Assembly (NCBI GenBank): GCA_963850525.1
Contig: CAWKLQ010000004.1
Span: 992,001-1,056,000 of the forward strand
Length of the DNA stretch: 64,000 bases
Direction: 5' to 3'
DNA from: JAEMQF01 sp963850525
GTDB taxonomy: Bacteria > Pseudomonadota > Gammaproteobacteria > Burkholderiales > Burkholderiaceae_C
Within the stretch, counting starts at the first letter, position 1, and every line of letters starts with the position of its first letter. The notes beneath the pieces were generated by a model. The model worked only from the letters and a program-made list of their open reading frames with translations, was not told where the DNA came from and made no database searches. Below are positions 15,100-23,523 of this stretch, piece by piece. A program made the translations under genes and the position numbers.

Positions 15100-15780
15100 A
15101 TGACAGAGGCGATGCTCAGGGTTCGGGTCTGGGACCTCCCCACGCGGATCTTTCATTGGCTGCTCGCGGCAGGCGTGGTCACTTCGGTGATCACGGCGAA
15201 GATCGGTGGCAATGCCATGGTGTGGCATTTTCGCTGCGGCTACCTGATCATGACGCTGCTCGCGTTTCGCCTCGTCTGGGGCGTGGTGGGTGGGCGCTGG
15301 TCGCGCTTTGCGAGCTTCATCTATGCGCCAGCGACGCTGCTGCGCTATCTGCGCGGCCACGCGCGGCCCGAAGAACACCTTGACGTTGGCCACAGCCCGA
15401 TGGGCGCAGGCTCGGTGTTTGCCTTGCTCGCCATCCTGCTGCTCCAGGTCGGAACGGGTTTGATTGCCGACGATGAGATTTCCAATTCCGGGCCGCTCGT
15501 CAAGTTTGTGTCGGGGGCGACGAGCGCCTTGGCCTCGGGGTGGCACAAGAATTTCGGGCAGTGGTTGATCATCAGCCTGGTGGTGTTGCACTTGAGTGCG
15601 ATCGCCTTCTACCGGTTCCGGCGTGGCCGCGATCTGGTGGGCCCCATGCTCAGCGGCGACAAGATGCTCGCCGGCAAGGTTCCAGGCTCCGCCGACGCAG
15701 CAGGTCATCGCGGCTTGGCCTTGACCTTGGTCGCCCTTTGCGCAGCCGTCGTCGGCTGGCTGGTGAGCCTGGGCGGCTAG
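15100..15780 (+). CDS. Cytochrome b561 family membrane protein
   Basis: A 226-residue di-haem b-type cytochrome with four main transmembrane helices and a fifth near the C-terminus. The opening VRVWDLPTRIFHWLLA and the later HKNFGQWLII and VVLHLSAIAFYRF segments carry the haem-ligand histidines of the hydrogenase/formate dehydrogenase-type b561 group. It would pass electrons between the quinone pool and a periplasmic c-type cytochrome, probably the divergently encoded cytochrome c'. The ATG at 15100 is 186 bp from the divergent gene. Confidence 0.92.
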   Translation: MTEAMLRVRVWDLPTRIFHWLLAAGVVTSVITAKIGGNAMVWHFRCGYLIMTLLAFRLVWGVVGGRWSRFASFIYAPATLLRYLRGHARPEEHLDVGHSPMGAGSVFALLAILLLQVGTGLIADDEISNSGPLVKFVSGATSALASGWHKNFGQWLIISLVVLHLSAIAFYRFRRGRDLVGPMLSGDKMLAGKVPGSADAAGHRGLALTLVALCAAVVGWLVSLGG

Positions 15781-15807
15781 ACTGCGCTGGCTGCTTACCC
15801 ACCTCGG

Positions 15808-16299
15808 ATGCCTCCCCCAGCCATCGAACTCAAGGTTCCGCATACGCCGGAGCTGATCGACACAGCACGCGAGTTGTTTCGCGAATACGCGGCGAGCCTG
15901 AGCGTCGACTTGTGTTTTCAGAATTTTGACGCCGAGCTCGCCGGATTGCCCGGCGAATATGCGGCGCCGAGCGGCCACCTGCTGCTCGCCTTTGTCGACG
16001 GCGCGGCAGCGGGCTGCGGCGGGGTTCGCCGCATTTCCAACGTCGACTACGCAAACGCCTGCGAAATGAAACGCCTCTACGTGCGTCCGGCGTTCCGCCG
16101 CTTCGGCCTGGGGCGGCTCCTGGCGCAGCGCTTGATGGACGAAGCGCGCGGCAGCGGATACTCGGCGATGTTGCTCGACACGCTGGATGACATGGAATCG
16201 GCGCGCGGGTTGTACGGAGCGCTCGGCTTTGACGAGATCGCGCCCTACTACTTCAATCCGATTGCCGGTGCCCACTACTTGAAGGCGGATTTGACCTAG
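15808..16299 (+). CDS. GNAT family N-acetyltransferase
   Basis: A 163-residue acetyltransferase. The core has the beta-strand EMKRLYVRPAFRRFGLGRLL, which includes the acetyl-CoA pyrophosphate-binding R-x-x-G-x-G loop, and the C-terminal ESARGLYGALGFDEI motif. No signal peptide. It follows the cytochrome gene by 27 bp, so it may be read through from it, but there is no functional link. Substrate unknown. Confidence 0.9.
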   Translation: MPPPAIELKVPHTPELIDTARELFREYAASLSVDLCFQNFDAELAGLPGEYAAPSGHLLLAFVDGAAAGCGGVRRISNVDYANACEMKRLYVRPAFRRFGLGRLLAQRLMDEARGSGYSAMLLDTLDDMESARGLYGALGFDEIAPYYFNPIAGAHYLKADLT

Positions 16300-16362
16300 C
16301 TAGTACGCGTCGCGCGGCCCGGGCGTCTTTGACTCACGGGCGCCCGCTTTGCGACGATTCCA

Positions 16363-17190
16363 ATGCCTGCACCCATGAACAGTCTTTTCGCCCAGATGCT
16401 GCACGCCAGCGGCGGCCGACCGCCGATCGGCACGTGGCTGGTTTCGGCGAGCCACGTGATTGCCGAAGCGGTGGGCTGCGCCGGGTTCGACTGGGCGGTC
16501 ATCGACATGGAGCGCGGGGAAGTGAAGGACGTCCTGCACTTGTTGCACGCGTTGGCGGCGACCAAGGCGCTGCCCATCGTGCGCGTACCGTGCCACGACG
16601 CCGGGCTCGTCAAGCGCGTGCTCGACGCCGGCGCCGCCACCTTGCTGCTTGCGCACGTGCCCAGCGCGGACGTGGCGCGCCGCGCCGTCGCGGCAACGCG
16701 TCTGGCCTGCGCCAGCATGCAAAGTGACGCCGCGATGTCACGCGCGTCGCGCTTTGGCGCGGCACCGAACGGCGCTGCGCACCATGCCCTCGCCGTGATC
16801 GTCGAGATCGCGTCGGCGCAGGCCATCGAACAGCTCGACACCTTGGCTCAGGTGGACGGCATCGATGCCTTCTTTCTCGGCGTATCCGACCTGGCGGCCA
16901 CGCTCGGCCACGCGGGAAGGGCAAATCACTCGGCGGTCGGGGAACTGACAGCGCGCGCCGTGCAGCGCTGCAAGGCCTTGGGCAAACCGATCGGCGTTGC
17001 GGCGCCGACGGCGCAAATGGCGGCGCAATACCGCGCCACTGGGTTCGACTTCATCGCCGTGGCTTCCGACCTGGGCCTGATGATGAACGGCGCGCACAGC
17101 CTGATGGCGGCGCTGCGTACCTCGGGCGACGAGCACGTGCACGCCTCACCCCTGGCACGCGAGCCCTCCGATAGTGTGAACAGGCCCTAG
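16363..17190 (+). CDS. HpcH/HpaI family aldolase, catalytic His replaced by Arg
   Basis: A 275-residue TIM-barrel protein of the class II pyruvate aldolase family. The usual first motif is present as FDWAVIDMERG, but the position after Glu, normally the catalytic His (His45 in E. coli HpaI), is Arg51. The metal-ligand Glu (in VIVEIASAQA) and Asp (in FLGVSDLAATLG) are kept, as is the substrate-binding Arg in VRVP. The segment normally following the second barrel half is shortened. It may have changed chemistry or be a non-aldolase relative. Start either 16363 or the ATG 12 nt later. Confidence 0.85.
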   Translation: MPAPMNSLFAQMLHASGGRPPIGTWLVSASHVIAEAVGCAGFDWAVIDMERGEVKDVLHLLHALAATKALPIVRVPCHDAGLVKRVLDAGAATLLLAHVPSADVARRAVAATRLACASMQSDAAMSRASRFGAAPNGAAHHALAVIVEIASAQAIEQLDTLAQVDGIDAFFLGVSDLAATLGHAGRANHSAVGELTARAVQRCKALGKPIGVAAPTAQMAAQYRATGFDFIAVASDLGLMMNGAHSLMAALRTSGDEHVHASPLAREPSDSVNRP

Positions 17191-17214
17191 CGGCAGACCC
17201 ATTGAAAGAATCCG

Positions 17215-18075
17215 ATGACAGCGCACAGTGAAGCCGTGTTCGAACTGCACGCCGGGGCGCTGCGCCTGGCCTTGCGGCCCGACCTGGGAGGGTGCATCGC
17301 CGGCCTGTGGCACCGCGACGTTGCGGTGTTGCGCAGCAGCGACCCGGTGCAGCTGGACACGGCGCGGCGCTCAGGGTGCTACCCGCTTGTGCCCTATTCG
17401 AATCGCCTGGCGTACCGGCGCTTTCGCTGGAAGGGCAGCGATTACACGACGGCGCCGAATTTCGACGCGAGTCCGCACTCGGTGCACGGCGTCGCCTGGT
17501 TGCGCGCCTGGAGCGTCGTCGCGTCGAGCGCCGTGGATGTGGGCCTGAGCTATCGCCACGAGGCCGACGCGCACTGGCCTTTTCCATTTGAGGTCAGCCA
17601 ACACTTCACGCTCGCGCCCAGCACGCTGCGCGTGCAACTGCAGTTCACAAACCTGGCCGACATCGCTCAACCTGTGGGCCTGGGCTGGCACCCGTATTTT
17701 GCTAAGCGTGCACGCAGCCGCCTGCACGTCGAGCTGTCGGACCGCTGGGACAGCGACGCCGCGCAACTCCCGGTCCGCAAGCACGCGCAGCCGGGAATCG
17801 ACAGCGACATCGCGCACCTGGACTTCGACAACTGCTTCGAAGGCTGGGCGGGGCCGGCACGCATCCGCGACGAAAAGATGGCGCTGCAGCTGACGTCGTC
17901 GATGCAGCGACTCGTGGTCTACACGCCGCGCGAGAAGGACTACTTCTGCGTCGAACCCGTGAGCCACGTCAGCAACGCCATCCACATGGCCGACCCGCTG
18001 GCGCAAGGCCTGCAGAGCGTCGCTCCAGACGAAACCGTGCAAGCGTGGATGCAACTCGACATCACGATGGTCTGA
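17215..18075 (+). CDS. Aldose 1-epimerase family protein
   Basis: A 286-residue beta-sandwich mutarotase-like protein. Visible family features are the Arg in the NRLAYRRF segment (substrate binding), His in SVHGVAW, the catalytic His in GLGWHPYF and the catalytic Glu in FCVEPVSH. It would interconvert sugar anomers, or act on a modified hexose as YeaD-type members do. It starts 24 bp after the aldolase gene, so the two may be co-transcribed. A weak hairpin (18077-18097) follows its stop. Confidence 0.9.
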   Translation: MTAHSEAVFELHAGALRLALRPDLGGCIAGLWHRDVAVLRSSDPVQLDTARRSGCYPLVPYSNRLAYRRFRWKGSDYTTAPNFDASPHSVHGVAWLRAWSVVASSAVDVGLSYRHEADAHWPFPFEVSQHFTLAPSTLRVQLQFTNLADIAQPVGLGWHPYFAKRARSRLHVELSDRWDSDAAQLPVRKHAQPGIDSDIAHLDFDNCFEGWAGPARIRDEKMALQLTSSMQRLVVYTPREKDYFCVEPVSHVSNAIHMADPLAQGLQSVAPDETVQAWMQLDITMV

Positions 18076-18106
18076 ACCGCGCGACAGAACCGCGCGGGTT
18101 TCCACG

Positions 18107-18112
18107 TATAAT
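18107..18112 (+). promoter_or_regulatory. Putative -10 box of the ATP synthase operon
   Basis: A perfect TATAAT lies 36 bp before the atpI ATG and just after the epimerase stop. The -35 region overlaps a GC-rich hairpin (18077-18097, CCGCGCG/CGCGCGG) and has no good TTGACA match. The promoter call rests on the -10 match and its location at the head of the operon. Confidence 0.6.
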
Positions 18113-18147
18113 TTTTGGCTGTATTGAAACAGTCAGTGTCGTGTGCC

Positions 18148-18624
18148 ATGACCGACCGCAACGCCGATCGCAGGGCACAGACGGGATTTGCAGACGAGGA
18201 AGACGATAGGCACGTGAAGCCCTTGACGCGCGATGAGGCGCAGGCTTTGCGGGCAAAGGAACCAGCGGTATCCCCTTGGCGCGTGGTGATCACGCAGGTC
18301 GTGGTGGGTGCTGTGGTGGCGCTGCTGGCCGGGTGGGTCAGCGGCACTGCGCAGGGGTTGTGGTCGGCGCTGTATGGCACGGCCACGGCGGTTGTGCCTG
18401 GCGCCTTGATGGCGCGCGGCATGACACACCGGTTCTCTGGCATTTCACCCGCCGCGAGTGCGGTGGGCGTGATGTTCTGGAGCCTGGTGAAAATCGGAGT
18501 CTCGGTGCTCATGCTGGTGCTGGCGCCGAGGGTTGTTCAGCCCTTGAGTTGGCCGGCGTTGCTGGTGGCTCTGGTGCTGTGTATTCAGGTGTATTGGCTC
18601 GCGCTGCTGTGGCGCGGGCGGTGA
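18148..18624 (+). CDS. atpI: ATP synthase subunit I
   Basis: A 158-residue membrane protein with four hydrophobic segments after a charged N-terminus of about 50 residues, in the position of AtpI at the head of the atp operon. AtpI helps c-ring assembly. The segment ALYGTATAVVPGALMARG is typical. The ATG at 18148 was preferred over the TTG 33 nt upstream, which would lie too close to the -10 box. atpB follows after 22 bp. Confidence 0.88.
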   Translation: MTDRNADRRAQTGFADEEDDRHVKPLTRDEAQALRAKEPAVSPWRVVITQVVVGAVVALLAGWVSGTAQGLWSALYGTATAVVPGALMARGMTHRFSGISPAASAVGVMFWSLVKIGVSVLMLVLAPRVVQPLSWPALLVALVLCIQVYWLALLWRGR

Positions 18625-18646
18625 ACGGAAGACGGAACCCGACAAC

Positions 18647-19507
18647 ATGGCAGCCGAAGGCCAAGCACTCACCGCCGGTGACTACATCGTTCACCACTTG
18701 ACCCATTTTCAGACCGGCAAGCCCAAGGGTTTGGTCGACTTTTCGGTGCTGAATTTCGATTCCATTGCGTTCTCCATCCTGCTCGGCGTCGTCGGCTGCT
18801 GGCTGTTGTGGCGGGCTGCGAGCAGCGCCACCGCCGGTGTGCCGGGGCGCTTCCAGGCGGCCGTCGAAATCCTCTTCGAAATGGTCGAAAGCCAGGCCAA
18901 GGGCATCGTTCACAACGCGAACAGCCGCAGGCTGGTCGCGCCGCTGGCGCTGACCGTGTTCGTCTGGATCTTCTTGCTGAATGCGATGGACTTGTTGCCC
19001 GTCGATCTGCTGCCCCTGCTGTGGCAACTGATCTACGGTGCGGCCGGGCACGACGCGTCGCACGCCTACCTGCGTGTCGTTCCCACAGCAGACCTGTCGA
19101 TCACGATGGGCTTGTCGGTGGGCGTGTTGATCCTGTGCCTGGTCTACAACATCAAGATCAAAGGCCTGGGGGGCTTTGCGCACGAGTTGATCGCTGCGCC
19201 TTTCGGCAACCACTGGGCGCTCTACCCCTTCAACTTCGCGATGCAAATCGTCGAGTTCGTCGCCAAGACGGTCTCGCACGGCATGCGACTCTTCGGCAAC
19301 ATGTACGCGGGCGAGTTGATCTTCCTGCTGATTGCTCTGCTTGGCGGTGCGTTCACGCTGTCGCTCGGCGGCTTCGCACTGGGGGCGCTGCACATTCTGG
19401 CCGGCACCGTGTGGGCCATCTTCCACATTCTGATCATCACGCTGCAGGCTTTCGTGTTCATGATGCTCACGCTCGTCTACGTCGGTCAGGCTCACGAAAC
19501 TCACTAG
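18647..19507 (+). CDS. atpB: ATP synthase F0 subunit a
   Basis: A 286-residue integral membrane protein of the F0 proton channel with five to six transmembrane helices. The essential arginine is Arg214 in the SHGMRLFGNMYAGE helix. The helix with LQAFVFMMLTLVYVGQA at the C-terminus is conserved. An internal extra loop near residues 130-145 (GAAGHDASHAYLR) is typical of betaproteobacterial forms. It works with the c-ring encoded next. Confidence 0.97.
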   Translation: MAAEGQALTAGDYIVHHLTHFQTGKPKGLVDFSVLNFDSIAFSILLGVVGCWLLWRAASSATAGVPGRFQAAVEILFEMVESQAKGIVHNANSRRLVAPLALTVFVWIFLLNAMDLLPVDLLPLLWQLIYGAAGHDASHAYLRVVPTADLSITMGLSVGVLILCLVYNIKIKGLGGFAHELIAAPFGNHWALYPFNFAMQIVEFVAKTVSHGMRLFGNMYAGELIFLLIALLGGAFTLSLGGFALGALHILAGTVWAIFHILIITLQAFVFMMLTLVYVGQAHETH

Positions 19508-19586
19508 TCCGCGCCGCGGATTCAGTCTTGCGGCCGCGGCAATCCACTTCCCTTTCTTTTTCAATCAACTACACACTGGAGTCAAC

Positions 19587-19850
19587 ATGGAACTCATCGG
19601 TCTCGTTGCCCTCGCGGCAGGTCTCATCATCGGTCTGGGCGCAATGGGTGCATGCATCGGCATCGGCGTGATGGGCAGCAAGTACCTCGAATCGGCGGCA
19701 CGCCAGCCCGAGTTGATGGGCGAGTTGCAGACGAAGATGTTCCTGCTCGTCGGCCTGATCGACGCGTCGTTCATCATCGGCACGGGCATCGCGCTGTGGT
19801 TCACGACGGCCAATCCCTTCCTCGCCCAGTTGGCGAATCTGCCCAAGTAA
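19587..19850 (+). CDS. atpE: ATP synthase F0 subunit c
   Basis: An 87-residue hairpin of two transmembrane helices joined by the polar loop ARQPEL. The ion-binding carboxylate is Asp59 in helix 2 (GLIDASFIIGTGIALWF). I see no sodium-type Gln/Glu pair in helix 1, so a proton-driven ring is expected. An ACTGGAG sequence lies before the ATG. The 79-bp gap to atpB is long for this operon, as is common before the highly expressed atpE. Confidence 0.97.
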   Translation: MELIGLVALAAGLIIGLGAMGACIGIGVMGSKYLESAARQPELMGELQTKMFLLVGLIDASFIIGTGIALWFTTANPFLAQLANLPK

Positions 19851-19905
19851 TCTGACGGCCATTGCCGCCCCTCGCGGCGGCCTTGTTCCTTAGTCGAAGG
19901 CACTC

Positions 19906-20376
19906 ATGAGCATTACCGCGACATTCATCTTTCAGATGATCGTGTTCCTGATCCTGGTCTGGTTCACGATGAAGTTCGTCTGGCCGCCGATCACGGCGGC
20001 GCTGGACGAGCGCGCCAAGAAAATCGCCGACGGACTGTCCGCCGCCGACAAGGCGAAAGCCGAACTCTCGAACGCGAACCGCCGCGTCGAAGAGCAGCTC
20101 TCGACGGCGCGCGCGCACGCCACGCAGCGCCTGGCCGACGCCGAGCGACTCGCCCAGGCAATGATCGAAGAAGCCAAGACTCGCGCCAGCGAAGAGGGCG
20201 CGAAGATCATCGCCGCGGCGAAGGCCGAGGCCGGGCAAGAGTCGGTCAAGGCACGCGAGAGCCTGCGCGCGCAGGTGGCCGCCCTGGCGGTGCGAGGCGC
20301 CGAGCAAATTCTCAAGCGTGAAGTCAACGCCGGAGTTCACGCCGAGTTGCTGACGCGCTTGAAGACGGAACTTTGA
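19906..20376 (+). CDS. atpF: ATP synthase F0 subunit b
   Basis: A 156-residue protein with one N-terminal transmembrane helix (residues 5-25, IFQMIVFLILVWFTMKFVW). A long charged alpha-helix follows that forms the peripheral stalk dimer and contacts the delta subunit at its C-terminus. The length is normal. The 55-bp gap after atpE contains no terminator. atpH starts 3 bp after its stop. Confidence 0.97.
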   Translation: MSITATFIFQMIVFLILVWFTMKFVWPPITAALDERAKKIADGLSAADKAKAELSNANRRVEEQLSTARAHATQRLADAERLAQAMIEEAKTRASEEGAKIIAAAKAEAGQESVKARESLRAQVAALAVRGAEQILKREVNAGVHAELLTRLKTEL

Positions 20377-20379
20377 GCC

Positions 20380-20913
20380 ATGGCTGAACTTGCGACGATC
20401 GCGCGGCCCTACGCCGAAGCGCTGTTCAAGGCCGCCGGCGCAGGCGATGCGACCGCATTGACCGGCCAGGTGCAGGCGCTTGCCGATGTGGCCGGCAATG
20501 CCCAGCTGCGCCAGTTCGCCGACAACCCGAAAGTCAACGCCGATCAGGTGTTCGAACTGATGACCTCGGTGGTCAAGTCGCCGCTCTCGTCCTCGGCAAA
20601 AAACCTGCTGCGCGCCGTCATCGACAACGGCCGCCTGGCCGCGCTGCCGGCGATTGCCGAGCAGTTTCAGGCGCTCGTCAACGCGCGCTCGGGAATTGCC
20701 GACGCGACGATTTACAGCGCCTTCGCGATCGCGCCGGCGCAGCTCGCCGACGTCGTCGCGACGCTCGAGAAGCGCTTTGCCCGCAAGCTCAATCCGACGG
20801 TCGTGCTCGCGCCCGAGCTGATCGGCGGGATTCGCGTCGTCGTCGGCGACGAAGTGCTCGACACCTCGGTCAAAGCGCGTCTCGAACAAATGAAGATGGC
20901 GCTGACGGCGTGA
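20380..20913 (+). CDS. atpH: ATP synthase F1 subunit delta
   Basis: A 177-residue soluble subunit linking the peripheral stalk to the top of F1. The N-terminal helical domain opens with ARPYAEALFKAA, and the C-terminal GGIRVVVGDEVLDTSVKARLEQMK segment is the family signature. A 94-bp non-coding gap, longer than elsewhere in the operon, separates it from atpA; I see no promoter or terminator there. Confidence 0.97.
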   Translation: MAELATIARPYAEALFKAAGAGDATALTGQVQALADVAGNAQLRQFADNPKVNADQVFELMTSVVKSPLSSSAKNLLRAVIDNGRLAALPAIAEQFQALVNARSGIADATIYSAFAIAPAQLADVVATLEKRFARKLNPTVVLAPELIGGIRVVVGDEVLDTSVKARLEQMKMALTA

Positions 20914-21007
20914 AGCTCGCCGGCGCCAAATCAACACCCGAACTTAACCAGCAGCCCAACCTGCAAAGCTGTCGCAAGGCGCTCGCCTCGCAGACCGGAG
21001 ATCAGAC

Positions 21008-22561
21008 ATGCAACTCAATCCCGCCGAAATTTCCGAACTGATCAAGAGCCGCATCGAAGGCCTCAGCGTCTCCGCGGACATCAAGAACCAGGGCACGGTC
21101 GTCTCGGTCACCGACGGCATCGTGCGCGTGCACGGCCTGTCCGACGCGATGGCCGGCGAAATGCTGGAATTTCCCGCCACGGCAAGCGGCCAGCCCACCT
21201 ACGGCCTGGCGCTGAACCTCGAGCGCGACTCGGTCGGCGCGGTGATTCTGGGCGAGTACGAACACATCTCGGAAGGCGACACCGTCAAGTGCACCGGCCG
21301 AATTCTGGAAGTGCCGGTGGGGCCTGAGCTGATCGGCCGCGTCGTCAACGCGCTCGGCCAGCCGATCGACGGCAAAGGCCCGATCAACGCCAAGATGAGC
21401 GACGTGATCGAAAAAGTCGCACCCGGCGTGATCGCGCGCCAGTCGGTGAGCCAGCCGGTGCAAACGGGATTGAAGTCGATCGACTCGATGGTGCCGATCG
21501 GGCGCGGCCAGCGCGAACTGATCATCGGCGACCGCCAGACCGGCAAGACAGCGGTGGCGATCGACACCATCATCAACCAGAAGGGTCAGAACATGACCTG
21601 CGTCTACGTCGCCATTGGCCAGAAGGCGTCGTCGATCAAGAACGTCGTGCGCGCGCTCGAAGCGAACGGCGCGATGGAATACACGATCGTCGTCGGCGCG
21701 TCGGCGTCCGAATCGGCGGCGATGCAGTACGTGTCGGCGTATTCGGGTTGCACGATGGGCGAGTACTTCCGCGACCGCGGCCAAGACGCGCTGATCATTT
21801 ACGACGACTTGTCCAAGCAAGCCGTCGCGTACCGCCAAGTCTCGCTGCTGCTGCGCCGCCCGCCGGGCCGCGAAGCCTATCCGGGCGACGTGTTCTACCT
21901 GCACAGCCGTCTGCTCGAGCGCGCGGCGCGCGTGAATGCCGATTACGTCGAGAAGTTCACCAAGGGGGCGGTGAAAGGCAAAACCGGTTCGCTGACGGCG
22001 CTGCCGATCATCGAGACGCAAGCGGGCGACGTATCGGCCTTCGTTCCGACGAACGTGATCTCGATCACCGACGGCCAGATCTTCCTGGAGACGTCGCTCT
22101 TCAACGCCGGCATCCGCCCCGCCATCAACGCCGGCATTTCCGTGTCGCGCGTCGGCAGCGCGGCGCAGACCAAGTTGATCAAGGGCTTGTCGGGCGGCAT
22201 CCGTACCGACTTGGCGCAGTACCGCGAACTTGCCGCGTTTGCCCAGTTCGCTTCCGACCTCGACGACGCGACGCGCAAGCAGCTCGATCGCGGCGCGCGC
22301 GTCACCGAACTGCTCAAGCAAGCTCAATACACCCCGCTGCCGATCAGCCTCATGGCCGCGACGCTGTTCGCCGTGAACAAGGGCTTCATGGACGACGTCG
22401 ACGTGAAAAAGGTTCTGGCCTTCGAACACGGCCTGCACCAGCACCTGAAATCCAGCCATGCCGCGCTGCTGGCCAAGCTGGAAAAGGACAAGGCGATGGA
22501 CAAGGACGCGGAAGGCGAACTGAACGGCGCGATCGCAGCGTTCAAGAAGTCGTTCTCCTGA
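21008..22561 (+). CDS. atpA: ATP synthase F1 subunit alpha
   Basis: A 517-residue regulatory nucleotide-binding subunit. The P-loop GDRQTGKT is at residues 174-181. The arginine-finger region is SVSRVGSAAQ, and the alpha signature PAINAGISVSRVGSAAQ is intact. Three alpha subunits alternate with three beta subunits in F1. Length and motifs are normal. atpG follows after 22 bp. Confidence 0.98.
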   Translation: MQLNPAEISELIKSRIEGLSVSADIKNQGTVVSVTDGIVRVHGLSDAMAGEMLEFPATASGQPTYGLALNLERDSVGAVILGEYEHISEGDTVKCTGRILEVPVGPELIGRVVNALGQPIDGKGPINAKMSDVIEKVAPGVIARQSVSQPVQTGLKSIDSMVPIGRGQRELIIGDRQTGKTAVAIDTIINQKGQNMTCVYVAIGQKASSIKNVVRALEANGAMEYTIVVGASASESAAMQYVSAYSGCTMGEYFRDRGQDALIIYDDLSKQAVAYRQVSLLLRRPPGREAYPGDVFYLHSRLLERAARVNADYVEKFTKGAVKGKTGSLTALPIIETQAGDVSAFVPTNVISITDGQIFLETSLFNAGIRPAINAGISVSRVGSAAQTKLIKGLSGGIRTDLAQYRELAAFAQFASDLDDATRKQLDRGARVTELLKQAQYTPLPISLMAATLFAVNKGFMDDVDVKKVLAFEHGLHQHLKSSHAALLAKLEKDKAMDKDAEGELNGAIAAFKKSFS

Positions 22562-22583
22562 GCCTGTCTGTCGGAGGCACATC

Positions 22584-23468
22584 ATGGCAGTCGGCAAAGA
22601 GATACGCACGAAGATCAAGAACTTCGAGAGCACGAAGAAGATCACCAAGGCGATGGAGATGATCTCGGTCTCGAAGATGCGCAAGGCGCAGGAGCGCATG
22701 CGCGCGGCGCGGCCTTACGCCGACAAGATCCGCAACATCACGGCGAACCTTTCGTTGGCGAATCCGGAGTACAAGTCGCCGTACATGCGCATGGCTGGCA
22801 CGAGCAAGGCCACCGGCTACATCGTCGTCACGTCCGACAAGGGCTTGTGCGGCGGCCTGAATACGAATGTGCTGCGTGCCGTGACGAACAAGCTGCGCGA
22901 AGAGCAGGCGGCCGGCGGCAGCGCGCAGGCGGTGGCGCTGGGCAACAAGGGCCTGGGCTTCCTGAATCGCATCGGCGTCAAGGTGGTGAGCCAGGCCACG
23001 CAACTGGGCGACAAGCCGCACCTGGACAAGCTGATCGGTCCGGTGAAGACGATGCTCGACGCCTTTGTGCAGGGCAAGGTCGACGCGGTGTATCTCTGCT
23101 ACACGAAATTCATCAACACGATGAAGCAGGAACCGACGATCGAGAAACTGCTGCCGCTGTCGAGCGAGCGCTTGCAGCAAAGCGCCGCCGAGAAGTCGCA
23201 GCACGCATGGGACTATCTGTACGAACCCGATGCCTCGACCGTGATCGACGAGCTGTTCACGCGCTACATCGAAGCGCTGGTCTACCAGTCGGTGGCCGAG
23301 AACATGGCGTCGGAACACGCGGCGCGCATGGTCGCGATGAAGGCCGCGACCGACAACGCCGGCAACTTGATCGCCGAACTCAAGCTCGTCTACAACAAGA
23401 CGCGCCAGGCGGCGATCACGAAAGAACTCTCCGAGATCGTCGGCGGCGCCGCCGCGATCAGCGGCTGA
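22584..23468 (+). CDS. atpG: ATP synthase F1 subunit gamma
   Basis: A 294-residue central rotor shaft. The N-terminal coiled coil (KEIRTKIKNFESTKKITKAMEMIS) and C-terminal helix (ARMVAMKAATDNAGNLI ... LVYNKTRQAAITKELSEIV) wind together, and the middle domain contains the conserved SDKGLCGGLN. Length normal. A GGAGGC ribosome-binding site lies about 8 bases before the ATG. Confidence 0.98.
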   Translation: MAVGKEIRTKIKNFESTKKITKAMEMISVSKMRKAQERMRAARPYADKIRNITANLSLANPEYKSPYMRMAGTSKATGYIVVTSDKGLCGGLNTNVLRAVTNKLREEQAAGGSAQAVALGNKGLGFLNRIGVKVVSQATQLGDKPHLDKLIGPVKTMLDAFVQGKVDAVYLCYTKFINTMKQEPTIEKLLPLSSERLQQSAAEKSQHAWDYLYEPDASTVIDELFTRYIEALVYQSVAENMASEHAARMVAMKAATDNAGNLIAELKLVYNKTRQAAITKELSEIVGGAAAISG

Positions 23469-23523
23469 CGTCGGATCGACGCGGCCCCCACGAATTCAAG
23501 ATTGAAGTTTCAAGGAACTCGAA

